Shown here: piece after piece, positions 33,365 through 45,404 of the stretch | How the letters are laid out: every line of letters starts with the position of its first letter | Position numbering within the stretch: position 1 is the first letter of the stretch | Assembly (NCBI RefSeq): GCF_030272615.1 | Contig: NC_081407.1 | Span: 149,603,744-149,667,743 of the forward strand | DNA length: 64,000 bases | Reading direction: 5' to 3' | From: Cryptomeria japonica | Taxonomy: Eukaryota; Streptophyta; Pinopsida; Cupressales; Cupressaceae | Position numbers and translations under genes: made by a program | Notes under the pieces: generated by a model | The model's database searches: none | What the model saw: only the letters and a program-made list of their open reading frames with translations | What the model was told of the DNA's origin: nothing

Positions 33365-34836
33365 TAATTAAAAAAAAAAATGTACATACCTCTAATACTT
33401 TCTTCTATTGTAGAAGGAACTTGCCCAGTTGTTGCAGGAACCTGTGTTTGATCCTTCTTAGCAAATTGTTGCAGGAACTCCTCTTTGTTGGCAGGCTTAT
33501 GATAAAGACGTTGACCATTTACCAAAAGCTTGAACTAAACTAGGTCAATTATGGTCAAATGAATTGCTCCATTGTTGAAAACTTCCTCTATGTCATATGG
33601 ACCTAACCATCTGGTTTGCAACTTTCTCATAGTATCTTTATATCTTGAGTCATACAACAGTGCCCAGTCACTTGCTTTGAACTTTTTCTCCTTGATGTAT
33701 TTATCATGTCACTTGGCTCTCTGATTTTGAATCAGTTTTATCTATTGAACTGCTGATTTTCTCCATTCATCCAAAGCATTCAATTGCTAAATATGATCTA
33801 TTTGTGCTTCAGAATGTGTCATATTTAATTGCAAAGATGTCCTTACAATTTTATGCTCAAACTCAATAGGAATCATTGTTGTTTTTCCATACACCATCTC
33901 AAAAGGTGTAAAACCAATCGGTGTCTTCCAAGTTGTTCTATATGCCCAAATTGCTTTTAAAAGTCTGTGAGACTAGTATTTTATATGAACAACCACCATC
34001 TTGGTAAGAATAGCCTCTAGCTCTCTATTTGTGACTTCTACCTATCCATTAGCTTGTGGATGATATGGGGTATATTTTCTATGCCTTAAATTATATTCAT
34101 TGACCAAGGTTGTAATCAATGTTGAAGTAAATTGTGGTCCTTGGTCTGATACAATTTCCCTTGGTACTCCATATGTTGTAAATATCTCCTCATAAAGGAA
34201 CTCAGCCACCTTATTATCTCTTGCATGTGTCATGGCGCGAGCTTCCACCCATTTGGTTACATAATCAGTACATACCAAAATCTAATATTTTCCATTAGAA
34301 GGGGAATCAATTGGGTCAAAAAAATCTAATCCCCATTTATCAAACGGTGCAACCAATATTTGTGGATACAATGGCATCTCATCAGATTTAGTAGGTCTCC
34401 CCATGCACTAGCATTTGTCACATTTCCTTGTATACTGTGTTGCATCCTTATATAATATTGGCTAATAATATCCTATGTTCAGTATTTTGAGTGTTGTTCT
34501 CTTCGTAGCAAAATGTCCTCCACACGGTTCATCATGACATGCATGCAAGATATCATATGTTTCATCTTCTCTTACACATATTCTCATGACTTGGTCAGCT
34601 CCAGTATAAAACAAACAATCAGTAATCCATGAGAAGTTAAAGCCTTTCTCAACTAGAAACCTTCTTTCTTTAGGAGAGAAATGAACTGGCATTTTAGCAT
34701 TAGCTAAATAATTGGCAATACTAACATACCAAGGAGTGTGGGCTTGTATAAGGAATAGATGTTCATCTGGAAAATAATTATCTATGGTTGTAGGATCTTC
34801 CTGCAACTGAAGCCTTGAAAGATAATCTGCAACCAC
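33365..34836 (-). pseudogene. pol: Gypsy integrase
   Basis: The HHCC zinc part is seen at 34.6-34.47 kb (ILHACHDEPCGGHFATKRTT). The core follows: KWGLDFFDPIDSP with the first Asp, then CTDYVTKWVEARAMT, IVSDQGPQFTS with the second Asp, and YHPQANG followed by VEVTNRELE with the Glu. Next are YGKTTMIPIEFE and a GPY-like RWLGPYDIEEVF near 33.6 kb. The three acidic residues appear present. The frame stops several times, for instance after QANG at 34042. It ends in low-complexity sequence near 33.37 kb. Confidence 0.88.
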
Positions 34837-36150
34837 ATTGGACTTTCTTGGTTTATCAATAACTGTGATATCAAATTCCTACATCAACAATAACCACCAA
34901 GATAATCTACCTATAATTGAAGGCTTATTCATGAGATATATGATTGTAGTATGATCCGTATGCACAAATATGGGATATCTTGTTATATAGTGCCTTAATT
35001 TGTTGAGTGCATATATAACTGCTAACATTTCTTTTTTAGTGGCTGCGTAACTTAACTCAGGCCCTTGCAAGTTCATGCTAATATAATATATTGCACTCTC
35101 CAAGTTATCAACCTTCTGTTCTAAGACTACTCCTATTGCATAATCAGATGTATCTGTATGAATTTGAAATGGTAAAGACCGATTCAGACCTTTTAGAACT
35201 GGTGCTTGGGTCAAAGCTTGCTTGAGCTTTAAGAAAGCTTCATTGCATGAAGAAGTCCATTAAAATTTCATATCCTTAGTAAGTAGAGAATATAAGGGAC
35301 TTACAATTTTGCTGAAATCTTTGATAAATCTTCTATAATATCCAACATGACCAAGAAAACTTCTGACATCTTTTTACTTTACCGGTGCATCGATATTTGG
35401 AATAACTTCAATTTTTGTTGGGTCAACCTGTATTCCTTTTATAGAGATATGATGACCAAGGACTATACCTTCTTGCATCATAATGAAGAACTTCTCATTG
35501 TTTAATGACAAACTATAGTCTTCACACCATTGCAAAACTTTTTTCAGGTTCTCTAATGCTTCTTCAAATTCAGAACCATAAGTTGTAAAGTCATCCATAT
35601 AAATTTCCATGATGTCTTGGGAAATATCTGAAAAATATGCTTATCACTGCTCTTTGAAAAGTGGCTAGAGCATTACATAATCCAAAAGGAAGAACAAAAT
35701 ATGCATATGTTCCCCAAGGACAAGTAAATGTAGTCTTCTCTTGATCCTCTAGGGCAATTTGAATCTAGTTGTAGCCACTGAATCCATCAAGAAATGAAAA
35801 GTATCTCTTCCCAGCCAAAGAGTCCAATACTTGATCCAAAAATGGCAATGAAAAATGATCTTTTTTGGTTGCTAAGTTCAAAGCTCTGTAATCAACTCAT
35901 ACTCTCCATTTTCCTCCTTTCTTAGGAACTATTACCAAAGGTGATACCCATTGACTATCAGAGATAGGATAGATAAACCCAACTTTTAACAACTTCTACA
36001 ATTCCTCTTTAACTATTTCTTTTAATGCAGGATTGATTCTTCTCTATGGTTGTCTAAGTGGGCTACAATCTTCTTTTATGTAGATACGGTGGGTACAAAC
36101 TGTTGGATCGATTCCATGCATATCCTTGTAATCCCATGCAAAGCCATGTT
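34837..36150 (-). pseudogene. pol: Gypsy reverse transcriptase and RNase H
   Basis: From 36.05 kb downward: VSPLVIVPKKGG, VDYRALNLATKKDHF, YFSFLDGFSGYN, PFGLCNALATFQR, then YMDDFTTYGSEFEEAL at 35.6 kb (YxDD box intact) and VLGHHISIKGIQVDPTKIEVI. RNase H follows with IHTDTSDYAIGVVLEQ and LSYAATKKEMLAVIYALNK (35.2-35.0 kb). Stop codons and at least one frameshift near 35.37 kb break the frame. Confidence 0.88.
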
Positions 36151-36589
36151 TATGACATTTGAGCAAGTCCATAAGTGCCACTTTTTTGAATTTTTGCAAG
36201 ATCACTATTGATATTCAAATATTTATTCAAATCAACTTCTATTTTGATAGTAAGATCAGTCTAGGATATATCAAAAAAATGAGAAGTATAGACTTCCTGC
36301 GGCAACATAGTATGCAATATATCAGTGGCTACAGAAAAGTCTAAATCTGCAATATTTGGTACTAACTCCTGCAATTGTTGTTCTTGTTTTAACTCATTTG
36401 TCAGAATTTTATAAAGAATTGAGTCTTCATCATGGAATTGAATGAATGGTCCTTTATTAATCATCATAAGGTGATTAATAGATTCAACTCCTTCAGATTC
36501 TTCTACCAAATTAGGCCAAATGACTTGTTGTTGTTCAAACTAGGGCTAAGCAGGAGAATACAAGGCTAATATTTTTGTAGAGTTCCCAT

Positions 36590-37262
36590 CTGAAATAGTC
36601 ATATCCCCTAATATACATCCAATATATGCATCAACTATGGCAAGCCAAGGTCTTCCCAAAATCACCGGATATCCTCCTAATGTTGCCTTTGGAGACAAGA
36701 TCATAAAGTCTGCAGGGTATTCTCAGGAATCCAAAGTAACAACCACATCTTCAATCATACCATCAGGTCAAACTGTAGAGCTGCTAGCAAGCTATAGGAC
36801 TGTAGGTGTAGGTTTGAGACTATTGATTTCAATCCGCTGCATTACTTCTCTTGTCATCACATTTATGGCTATCCCTAAATCAACCAAAATATTCTTTATC
36901 TGAGTGCCATTAATGACTTTATTCACAATAGGACTACCAAGATCAGAATACTTAGGAATTGAAACTTTTCCTAGCATAATATCTACCAGTTAACCCATCA
37001 CATGCACTGTTTGCAGATCTTTCTTCTTCCTGCCAGGCTTTTTTAGACATGCTTCCCTAAGTGCCTTACTATATATAGGAACATCTTTTATTGCTTGTAA
37101 CAATGGGATTTTAATACATACATGATTCAGTTCATCTATAATATCAAAACCTTTCTCTTGTTCTATAAGAAACTTTTCTTGCAATCTCTGGGGAAATGGG
37201 GGTAGTCTTTGTTTCTGAGGTATTGCAGTTGTTGGGCTAGAGATTTCTTGTTCTTTGTGCAT
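36590..37262 (-). pseudogene. pol: Gypsy protease region
   Basis: KNILVDLGIAINVM near 36.88 kb corresponds to the aspartic protease box, with DLG where the active site needs D[ST]G. A later piece GGYPVILGRPWLAIVDAYIG near 36.65 kb matches the usual ILGRPWL-type protease C-terminal half. Lost Ser/Thr and stops make it inactive. Confidence 0.8.
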
Positions 37263-37299
37263 TTCATTTATAAATGGAGGAGATGGATTAGGCAGAGTT

Positions 37300-38853
37300 G
37301 TCTCGGATCTGAGGTGAATATCACTTATAGATAAAAAATAGGTTGGGTAGTGATTAGGATCAGTTGAATAAACTTGTTGTTGTTGCTAAGATTTAATATT
37401 AGGATTTGGCATTGGCTGAGTGGGCAACTGTGTAGGTGTAGGTGGAACAACAGTGGTTGCAGGGGGAGGCATTATTGCAAGAGGTTGTGGCTGTTGACTA
37501 GGTTGTTGATATCCAGAAGATTGATTAGTCCATGATTGACTCCCCCTCCATTGAAGAGTAGGTTGCCAATTCCATTGAAACTAGTGCCCTTATGGCTGAG
37601 GTAGAGACCAATTTTCTTGTGGTTGTTGCCACTATGGAATTTGACTAGCAAAATACTACCCTTGGCCTTGAGGACCATATCAGTTTGGATAACTACCAAA
37701 ATTTTGAGCATATGGTGATTGCCATTGATTATTTGGTACATAAGAATTTCCACTATAACTAGAACAAGAAAGTGGATCCGGAGGCATACCTTGTCTTTGG
37801 AAATTTGGCCTTCTTTGAGCAACATAGAAAACTTGTTCATCATCACCTTGTATTGGCTTGAAGTCAGGAACCTCAAGATTTGCAACCATTTTACATTTGT
37901 AGTTTCTTTTTCTTTGTCTACAATGAGGGTAAAATTCTGCAATAAATGCATTAGCTTCTTCATGCTTCTTCCTAGCTGTGAGTGTATCCAACTAAGTAGC
38001 CATATTGTTCATGATATCCTCCTTAAATTCCTTCAACAAATGGCTAAGTTTCATTCTAGAAACTCCAGTACTAGATGTTGATGAAGAAACTCCTAGCTTG
38101 AAACACCCTTTTTTTTTAGAAGTTGATCTAGAATACTTCTTACAAATTTGTCCTATTTCATTCCATGTAGATTGTGTAATGTCACCTCCTCCCATAAGAT
38201 CCAAAGCATCAGTGCATTCATCATCGATTCCCCTTAAAATATCAGCAATTCCCCTTAAAAATATCATCCCCATGGCAATTAGTGCCTCTACAATAATCTT
38301 TATACTTTGCAAGAAACAATCATTTCATCTCGTCCCATGTATTGATTGTGCTACTACCCAAGCTCATAAGCCATCTTAAAGATGATTCTTTGAAAGTGGA
38401 AGGAAATATTTTGAGTCTATGTGCATCTGTAGTATAATCAAAACTCCTACAGAAAACATTAAACTCAAACAGAAATGTGTCTAGATCCTCAGTCACTAAT
38501 CCATAGAATTTAGGGAGGGAAGAAGCCAGAATGTTCTTGAGATTAGCATTGTCATGCTAATCAGATATGGGAAACTCAAATGTTGAGTCCAAAGGTGGGG
38601 GTGGATTATTCCCACGAGGAGGTGGGCTTCCTTGCATTGGACTTGTGGGGGGAGTTACTAAATGAAATTCTTCTTCTGGTGGTCCAAAAAAGAAATGAAG
38701 GTTGCCTTCAAGAAATTCAGATTCAGGGTGGTTCAAGTTCTCTGGGGTTTGATAAAGTTTAGCAAAAGTATTTATATCTGGGGAATCAATTTCTGCATGA
38801 TTAGGATGATTGGGTAGAAATCTATCTAGAACATCTCTACTTCGCCTATGCAT
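37300..38853 (-). pseudogene. gag: Gypsy gag
   Basis: The ATG at 38853 starts MHRRSRDVLDRFLPNHPNH, followed by a Pro-rich stretch. After a stop at 38557 the retrotransposon gag core continues: LDTFLFEFNVFCRSFDYTT, LKIFPSTFKESSLRWLMSL and INTWDEMK (38.5-38.3 kb). The C-terminal part (37.4-37.9 kb) is rich in Gln, Asn, Gly and Pro. I could not find an intact CCHC knuckle. Frameshifts are frequent. Confidence 0.82.
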
Positions 38854-38953
38854 GCAGGTTCATAAAATCTTTTCGAACAATCAGGTATGTCAAAAAAAAA
38901 CTAACTGAAAACTGAAGAGGTAATAACCATAACAGGTTCTTAGTTTGACACCA

Positions 38954-38971
38954 TCCCTGGCAACAGTGCCA
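38954..38971 (-). promoter_or_regulatory. Primer-binding site (tRNA-Asp type) of the gypsy element
   Basis: TGGCACTGTTGCCAGGGA on the minus strand, four bases after the 5' LTR. It matches TGGCGCCGTTGCCGGGGA, the complement of the plant tRNA-Asp 3' end, except for transition-type changes. Confidence 0.82.
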
Positions 38972-38975
38972 AAAA

Positions 38976-40237
38976 TGTTCAACCCAACAATAAGAATAAT
39001 AGCTCTAGTTGAAGTTTCAACCCAAAGTTTGTATATTCACTTTGTGAAGTCACTATTTCCATAGCTAGTGTTCATTTGATTGTCAACCCAGGGATGTAAT
39101 ACTTGAAATGGGTCTACACTATATATGCACTAAGTTCCTACAATAGCTATCTTGCATTACTACAACAACTAACATCTATGTGGAAAAGGTAAGCAAGAAT
39201 TGAACCTATTGAAAGGCTACAAAAAAACTTTTGTATTAACATAAATTCATTCAAGAAATACTGGCTAAGTTCAATGCTAGAAAATAGGAATTACTTTGTT
39301 TTGGTTTGGCTACAGGAACAATCAATGGATTTGTTTCCAATGGCTGCAGGAATAGTAAATGCAAGAATGTCTACTGCAGCTAAAGAAGAAAACTAATTTT
39401 AACAAAGCTAGAGGAACACTCACCAAGTGGGCCCCCTTGGATGAGTGCTTCTAGGCTTCCCAAAAACAACTCTAAGTGCTCAGAATAAAATATCTTTATT
39501 CATTGTTCTTCAGAAGTCATTACATTATTCAGAACCAAAAGAAACTCAAAACACTTGAAACTTTATTTCTAAAATCCTCTGCTCTACTTCTTCCCTTTTC
39601 TATCTAACCTACTAAAAGAGATAAAGACCTTTATTTAAAAGAAAAAAACTACTTCCTACAACACAGATCACGCCAATAAGAAGAGGTGGATAACTAATCA
39701 AGAAAGGAAACAACCGGAATTAAGTCACTGATAATGTGGATCTAAACTGAACCACAATCATAACATATCGTGGCGGTATTTACAACACTAATGTCCACTT
39801 GAATAGGACATCAATAAGCATTACGCAATTACTTTTTCTCTCTTGTTCCTTATGCTCATCAACACTTCTGTTGATTCGATCTTTTAGTCTCCTCCTTGAA
39901 TATCTCTTTCTGCAATTGGCATGACAGGAGAGCCTTCTCAGCAACATCAATTTATTCCTACAATTCAAAAGAAAGAACATTCACATCTATTTAATTAATC
40001 AAAACATCTATTAATTTCACACATGATATTGCCTAAGACAATCTGCATGGCAACAGGAATGAATAACATGGGTGTAGGAACAAACTGGCAAAGGCAAAAC
40101 ATGTTTTAATAGGTTCAGGCTAACATCTGAAATGCATATAGTCAAATTTTGATACATCATTACTATCATGTAAATCAAAATATGAGAAAAAATTAAGAGT
40201 TCTAGGAATAAAAATATGCTAATGTCTCAAGTCATCA
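38976..40237 (-). repeat. Gypsy 5' LTR (1262 bp)
   Basis: Partner of 29595-30857 with the same TG...CA ends. Confidence 0.93.
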
Positions 40238-40242
40238 CATGT
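40238..40242. repeat. Gypsy target duplication catgt, right
   Basis: Matches 29590-29594. Confidence 0.88.
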
Positions 40243-41000
40243 GGTCAAGGTGAACATGATGAGGGAGAGACAACAACTATCTAACAATAATTTTCATGTA
40301 GACCCTAATAATATTACTATTATAGTTGATTCTATAGAAAAAGGATGCACTACCAATGTCTCTAATCATTTGGTATTTGACAAAATTGCTTTTTCATTCT
40401 TTTGGTATATCATTATTTACAAAACATATGTTTTAAATTTGTCAGAATGCCAATGTAGGAAATTAATGAATTTGATGGGGTTGGAGGTAATGAAAATTGT
40501 GAACCCTTAGAGGATCATTCTATAGATACATAGGTGAAATTATAATTACATTTTGATCATTCCAATTCTTATTAGTTTCAATTTTAGTTTCTAAAAAATG
40601 TGTTTTTTTTGTAGACCATTGACAATAGTGATGAAAATGCAATGATAAAAACAAAGTTGCAAATAGCAGACGAGTTTAAGGGGATTTTGACTAATGCATC
40701 TGATTTGGAAACACTTAGTTTCATTCATAAGAATTTAAAGGACTTGTCAAACAAAGTCAAAAGTAGACAATTCTCATCCCAACTATGATTAAATCATCCA
40801 AGTGTGCATCCATTTTTCCTTGTACAAGATGGATATGGTCACTCTTCATCGACAAAGAGACTTGATTGAATGCATGAATGTGAGGAGAAGACCAAGTATC
40901 TCCAACACAACACCTATGTTTCCACGGATGAAGTGAAATATTAAGCGTTGAAATTGGTTTGATGATTTGGGTAGGGAAAATGAATAAGACAAGGATCACA
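40238..41000 (+). pseudogene. MULE/SWIM transposase, part 2 (after the gypsy insertion)
   Basis: Removing the gypsy element and one catgt copy joins the SWIM finger ending MRKHVV to KVNMMRERQQ at 40241 in frame. That shows these two segments were one gene. The C-terminal part then reads DNSDENAMIKTKLQIADEFKG (from 40.62 kb), SDLETLSFIHKNLKDLSNKV, VQDGYGHSSSTKRLD near 40.83 kb and YVSTDEVKY near 40.92 kb. It ends in a stop soon after. An intron probably separates 40.50 and 40.62 kb. Confidence 0.75.
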
Positions 41001-42829
41001 CTCAGTACAATGAACATAATTTTGACATGGTTGATAGCACAAAAGCTGGAAGCATGCAAGATTTTATTGAAAACACATAAAATAGTGTCATCACACTTGT
41101 TTTTGTGCACTATAAGCATTTTTAAGATGTTGGAATGTTATAATGTTATTTTGGGCATGTTACAAACATAATTGGAATGTTGGTCGATATCCGATTAGTT
41201 GGAGGATGTAGAAAATTATTATAGTGACTTAAAACCTATGTACAACTTTTTTTTATTTTTCTATTTTTTGTTGTATGAAACTATTAGTCTTCTCAAACCT
41301 ATAGAAGTAATTTATGACTATATTTTATGGAAGACTATATTAGCTTGAGGTCATATGTAGGTGTCGATTCTATACTATCACTATGTAATATCCATGTATT
41401 GTATGACAAAGCTCAAGATTAAGGATATGAGAGGTAATGTTTTTTTATGCAAATCATGTATTAAGATTGAAGGATACATGAACCTCTTATTAATTTTTAA
41501 ATACTTTAGGTGCATAATTATTTGATATTTTTGGAAGTCTTAGTAATCTATTTATAAAATTTCTCTTAGTGATCTTGTAGAGAGTATTTTCACTACTGTA
41601 AAGAGTGCTCTTAGTGATGTTATAAAGAGTATTTTCACTATTGTAAATTATATTCTTGATTTAATTTGCATGTACAACATTATTGAAGAAATAATTGATA
41701 GTTTGCACATATTTTTAACAACCTGTATCAAAGGTTTAAAATCTAAAAACTTTGTTATAATGTACATTTGGTTAATGTTTGGTAGCATGTATGTGGTTTT
41801 TTTTAAAAATGTGACACTATATATCTTTTGGTATAGCATAAATGTGAAAGCTAATAACTATTTTGATGTAGATGAATAAGGTACCATATAATGTGCATGC
41901 ATGGATATCTAGTTGGTTGTCCAACTATCACAAGCATCTTCCATGGAATGTCCTCCTTTGTATGGAGGAATTGAACATCTCGTATTGGTTGAGGGACAAG
42001 ATAGTGAATAGAAATAACAAAAATAGGACAAGGACCAATCAAAGGGAATCATGTTCAATTACTATATCGGGGTGTATTATGTCAACCATCTTTCAAGTGG
42101 TTACATGCATGCACTACAAGATGCCTAACTTGTATGGTATGAAGTAGAATGTGACAATAAAGTGTGGGCTATTCCTTAAGATAGTGAAAATCCAAAGTTG
42201 TTACCAACATTATTGGAACACAACAATGATCAAGACTATGATATTGTTTGAATGGAAACTGGTGATAGGAGGGGACATCTTGTATGGAAGTGTTCAAACG
42301 TTGTTTAGTTATGACAAAAATTGTTTATGAAATATTGTTTTGCAAATGTTTACAAACTATTTACATAGTGTATCCATGATTAAATTTGATTTTGAAAGAA
42401 AGGATTTACAAATGTTGTTATAATAGTGTTTGTGGGTATGACAGTAATTCCCTATGTAATCTTTACACATGTTTATTTGAATTAAATGATTGCATATCCA
42501 TGTGTCATTAATAGATATTAAGCACATATGTCTAAGCTTGCAGGATAAATGGTTCACTATGTGCAGCCCCTTGTTATATATGAGTGAGCATACATTATTT
42601 TCAAAGTAAGAGTGTTAAAAGTAAAGTTTGTTGCATGTATATGCATAGTTTTGAAAAGTAGAGATGAAGCTCCAATTCTGATATCTAAATATTTGTTGTG
42701 GAGAATAATACATGATGATTAGAATTTACAAAACAAAGTTTTTATGAAAATTTATTTTAAGAGCATCTTTATGTTTCACAATAACCAAAGTTTATAAATT
42801 ATGGTGTTTGCCTTTATAGTGCTCAATTG
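41001..42829. other. AT-rich region without a recognised gene
   Basis: Only short ORFs. The 91-codon plus-strand frame at 41872-42147 shows no family motif. It may be decayed 3' sequence of the MULE gene. Confidence 0.5.
41563..41652. repeat. 45-bp tandem duplication
   Basis: Two adjacent 45-bp units (41563-41607, 41608-41652), both starting ctcttagtgat and containing gagtattttcacta, with a handful of differences. Confidence 0.8.
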
Positions 42830-45390
42830 CATTCGCTTGAAAGTCCTACGATCATGAAAATCCTACAATCATGAAAATCCTTGAGATCTCTTTGAGGCAT
42901 TATGTTAAAGAGTTCATGTGTCTTGACTATTATAACATATCTTTCTTACATGTCTACTAGAGCATTTCCAAATATAATATTTGACAAAAATCCTCTTTTC
43001 ATTATCTTTCATGGATGCCCATTCATGTTCCAAAGATCCCCATTTGTCATGCTTTCATGGATGTCCATTCAAGTTCCAAAGCTCCCCATTTGTTACAAGC
43101 AAGGGAGGTGTTGGCAAAGGTTGTGGATTTTGGCTTTACACCTATTTCTATGCTTCCACATCTTGTATACATGTCTACCTAAGTAGATCAGCCTCAGTAT
43201 TTGATAAATTATTCCATGGTTTACCTATAATATATGACAAAAAATTATCTTCCACTATGCTTTAATGGGTGTCCATAACGTGTCCCAAGCATCCCATTTT
43301 AGCATAGGTAGGTAGGATACCAGCAAAGGCTGTGAACTGTGGCTTTATACTTGCCAATTGTATTTTCTTGAAAATTTCAACAACCTTTAAATAAATCAAT
43401 TTTATTCATATCCTCCAATTATGGAATTCCATGAGATGATATCAATTTGATTGCATTATGTCAAATAGCTCACTTTCCTTGACTATTCTTCCATATTTTG
43501 AATGTGTCTACCAGAGCAGTTTCAACTATAACATATATAAAAAAAATCGTCTTTTCACTATGCTTTGATGGGTGTCCATTCCATGTTCCAAATCTCCCAA
43601 TTTGGCACAAATAGGGAAGATGCTAGAAAAGGTTGTGAAATTCATTTTTACACTTGCTATGCTTCCATATTTTGCATATGTGTCTACTTGAGCAGTTCAA
43701 CCACAATATTTGACAAAAAATAATATCATTTACCAATAATATGTGACAAAAATATCCCTTCAACTATACTTTGATCAATGTTTGTTCCCTGTTCCAAAGC
43801 TCCCATTTTAGATTAGCTAGCAAGGATACTGGTAGAGGATGTGGGATGTGATTTTATACCTGCCAATAACAATTAATTCAATCACAGTCATTTTTAATGA
43901 ATCAATCAGTGCATATCCTACAATCACAAAATTCCATGAGATGACATCTCTCCCAGGCATTCTACAAACTATTCATGTGCCTTGTCTCCTCTTCCATATT
44001 TTGGATACATGTCTACTAGAGCATTTCTAGTCATAATATCTAACAAAAACCCTCTTTCAAGTATATGTTGAATGATGGATGTCCATGTCCTCTTCCAAGT
44101 TCCCACTTTGGCATAGGAAGGGTGGATGGTGGAAAAGGTTGTGGAATCTGGCTTTACCCCTACTATGCTTCCACATTTTGCATGCATGTCTACTTGGGCA
44201 GTTTAGCCACAACATTTGACAAAGTTCTTCCATCTATTACCTATAGTAAATATCAAAAAGTGTGCCTTCCACTATGCTTTGATAGATGTTCATCCCCTAT
44301 TCCAAAGATCCCAGTTTGGCACAAGTAGGGAGGATGTTGGCACATGTAGTGAAATGTGGCTTTACACTTGCTAATTGCATTTACCTGAAAGTTTTAAAAG
44401 CTAATTAGTCAATTTTGTGCATTAACTGCACTTGTATAATTCCATAAGATGACATCTCTGAGGCATTTTGTCAAACTATTCATGTGCCATGTCTATCCTT
44501 TCATATTTTGCATACATGTATACCACAACAATTTCAGTTGTAATATCTTATAATAATCCTCTTTCTATTATGCTTTGATGGATGTCCACATCCTGTTCCA
44601 AAGCTCCCATTTTGGCATAGGATGCCAAAAAAATTTGTGGAATTTGGAAATACACCTATCAATTACTTTTGACATAAATCTGATTCCATGAGATGATATC
44701 TCTAAGTCATTATGATAACAGTTAAATAGTTCATTTTCTTTGTCTATGTGTTTATATCTATCCAGGTAGTTAGGCATGCCTTGTCTATGCTATCACATTT
44801 TGAAAGCATGGTTACAAAATGTATTGTACATCCTTCCATATTTTGGATACCTCTGCATGGCTTGTTAACATGCTTTGTCTATGCTTCCACACTTTGGAAG
44901 CATGTCTGCCTGAGCAGTTACAACCACAATTTTTACTTGTAATATGTAAAACAAAAGCCTTTCCACTATGTTATGCTAGATGTCCATACCATATTCCAAA
45001 GCTCCCATTTTGGGACAAGTAGTAAGCATACATACAAAATTATTTTTCCTTCAAAGCTTTGACAGTGTTTCTAATAAATCTATATTTTGAATATGTTGCA
45101 ATCATGGTATTCCATCACATGACATCTCTTTGAGACAATCTATCAAACAAATCACGTGGCTATCCATTCTTTCTCATTTTGCATACTAGTCTACCAGAGA
45201 ATTTCCAACTAAAAAATCTAACAAAGAATCCTCTTTTAATTATGTTTGGTGGGATGTCTGCCCGATTCCAAAGCTGCCATTTTATCCTAGGTAGAAGAGG
45301 ATGCTGGCAAAGATTGCAGAATTTAACTTTACACCCACAATTGCATTTTCTCAAAGTTCTTGCAATCATTATAGGCTTAACCAACACATT
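42830..45390 (-). pseudogene. Pentatricopeptide-repeat (PPR, PLS-type) pseudogene
   Basis: The minus strand repeatedly gives pieces of plant organelle-targeted PPR proteins. The clearest are GVKPDSTTFSTIHPSYAKVG, IIQHILERGFL and NALVDMYPKYGRGDKAHE (43.97-44.19 kb), and GFLSNIIFGNALVDMY near 42.98 kb. Segments matching MPQRDV recur near 42.89, 43.95, 44.46, 44.70 and 45.13 kb. The order WNTMI..Y, MQL.GVKPDSTTF, Y/CAK.G, IH..I...GF, NALVDMY.K is the P-L-S arrangement. Each unit has its own shifts and deletions, so this is a long-dead array. PPR proteins bind organelle RNA. Confidence 0.8.
44795..45375 (-). repeat. Inverted-repeat arm, left (PPR segment)
   Basis: The reverse complement of this interval is closely similar over its whole length to 62089-62665. 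Shared landmarks are gcatactagtctac, ttgcaatcatggtattccatcacatgacatctcttt and gtaaccatgctttt (right-arm form). Confidence 0.88.
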
Positions 45391-45404
45391 TGAAGCATTG
45401 AATT

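Larger units (their letters stand above)
29595..40237 (-). mobile_element. Complete Ty3/gypsy retrotransposon with an extra 3' ORF
   Basis: LTRs of 1263 and 1262 bp (29595-30857, 38976-40237; TGTTCAACCC...TCATCA in plus reading), a perfect target duplication catgt, a tRNA-Asp-type primer site and a polypurine tract frame 8.1 kb of internal sequence on the minus strand. The order gag, protease, RT, RNase H, integrase is Ty3/gypsy. An additional ~2.2-kb coding region lies between integrase and the polypurine tract, where Athila/Tat-type plant elements carry extra ORFs. The tRNA-Asp primer site also fits that branch. Many stops and frameshifts make it inactive. It sits exactly in the SWIM-finger exon of the MULE gene. 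Confidence 0.94.

Noticed and set aside
41872-42147. 91-codon ORF as a gene
   Set aside because: No family motif, AT-rich setting, and no supporting start or splice context.
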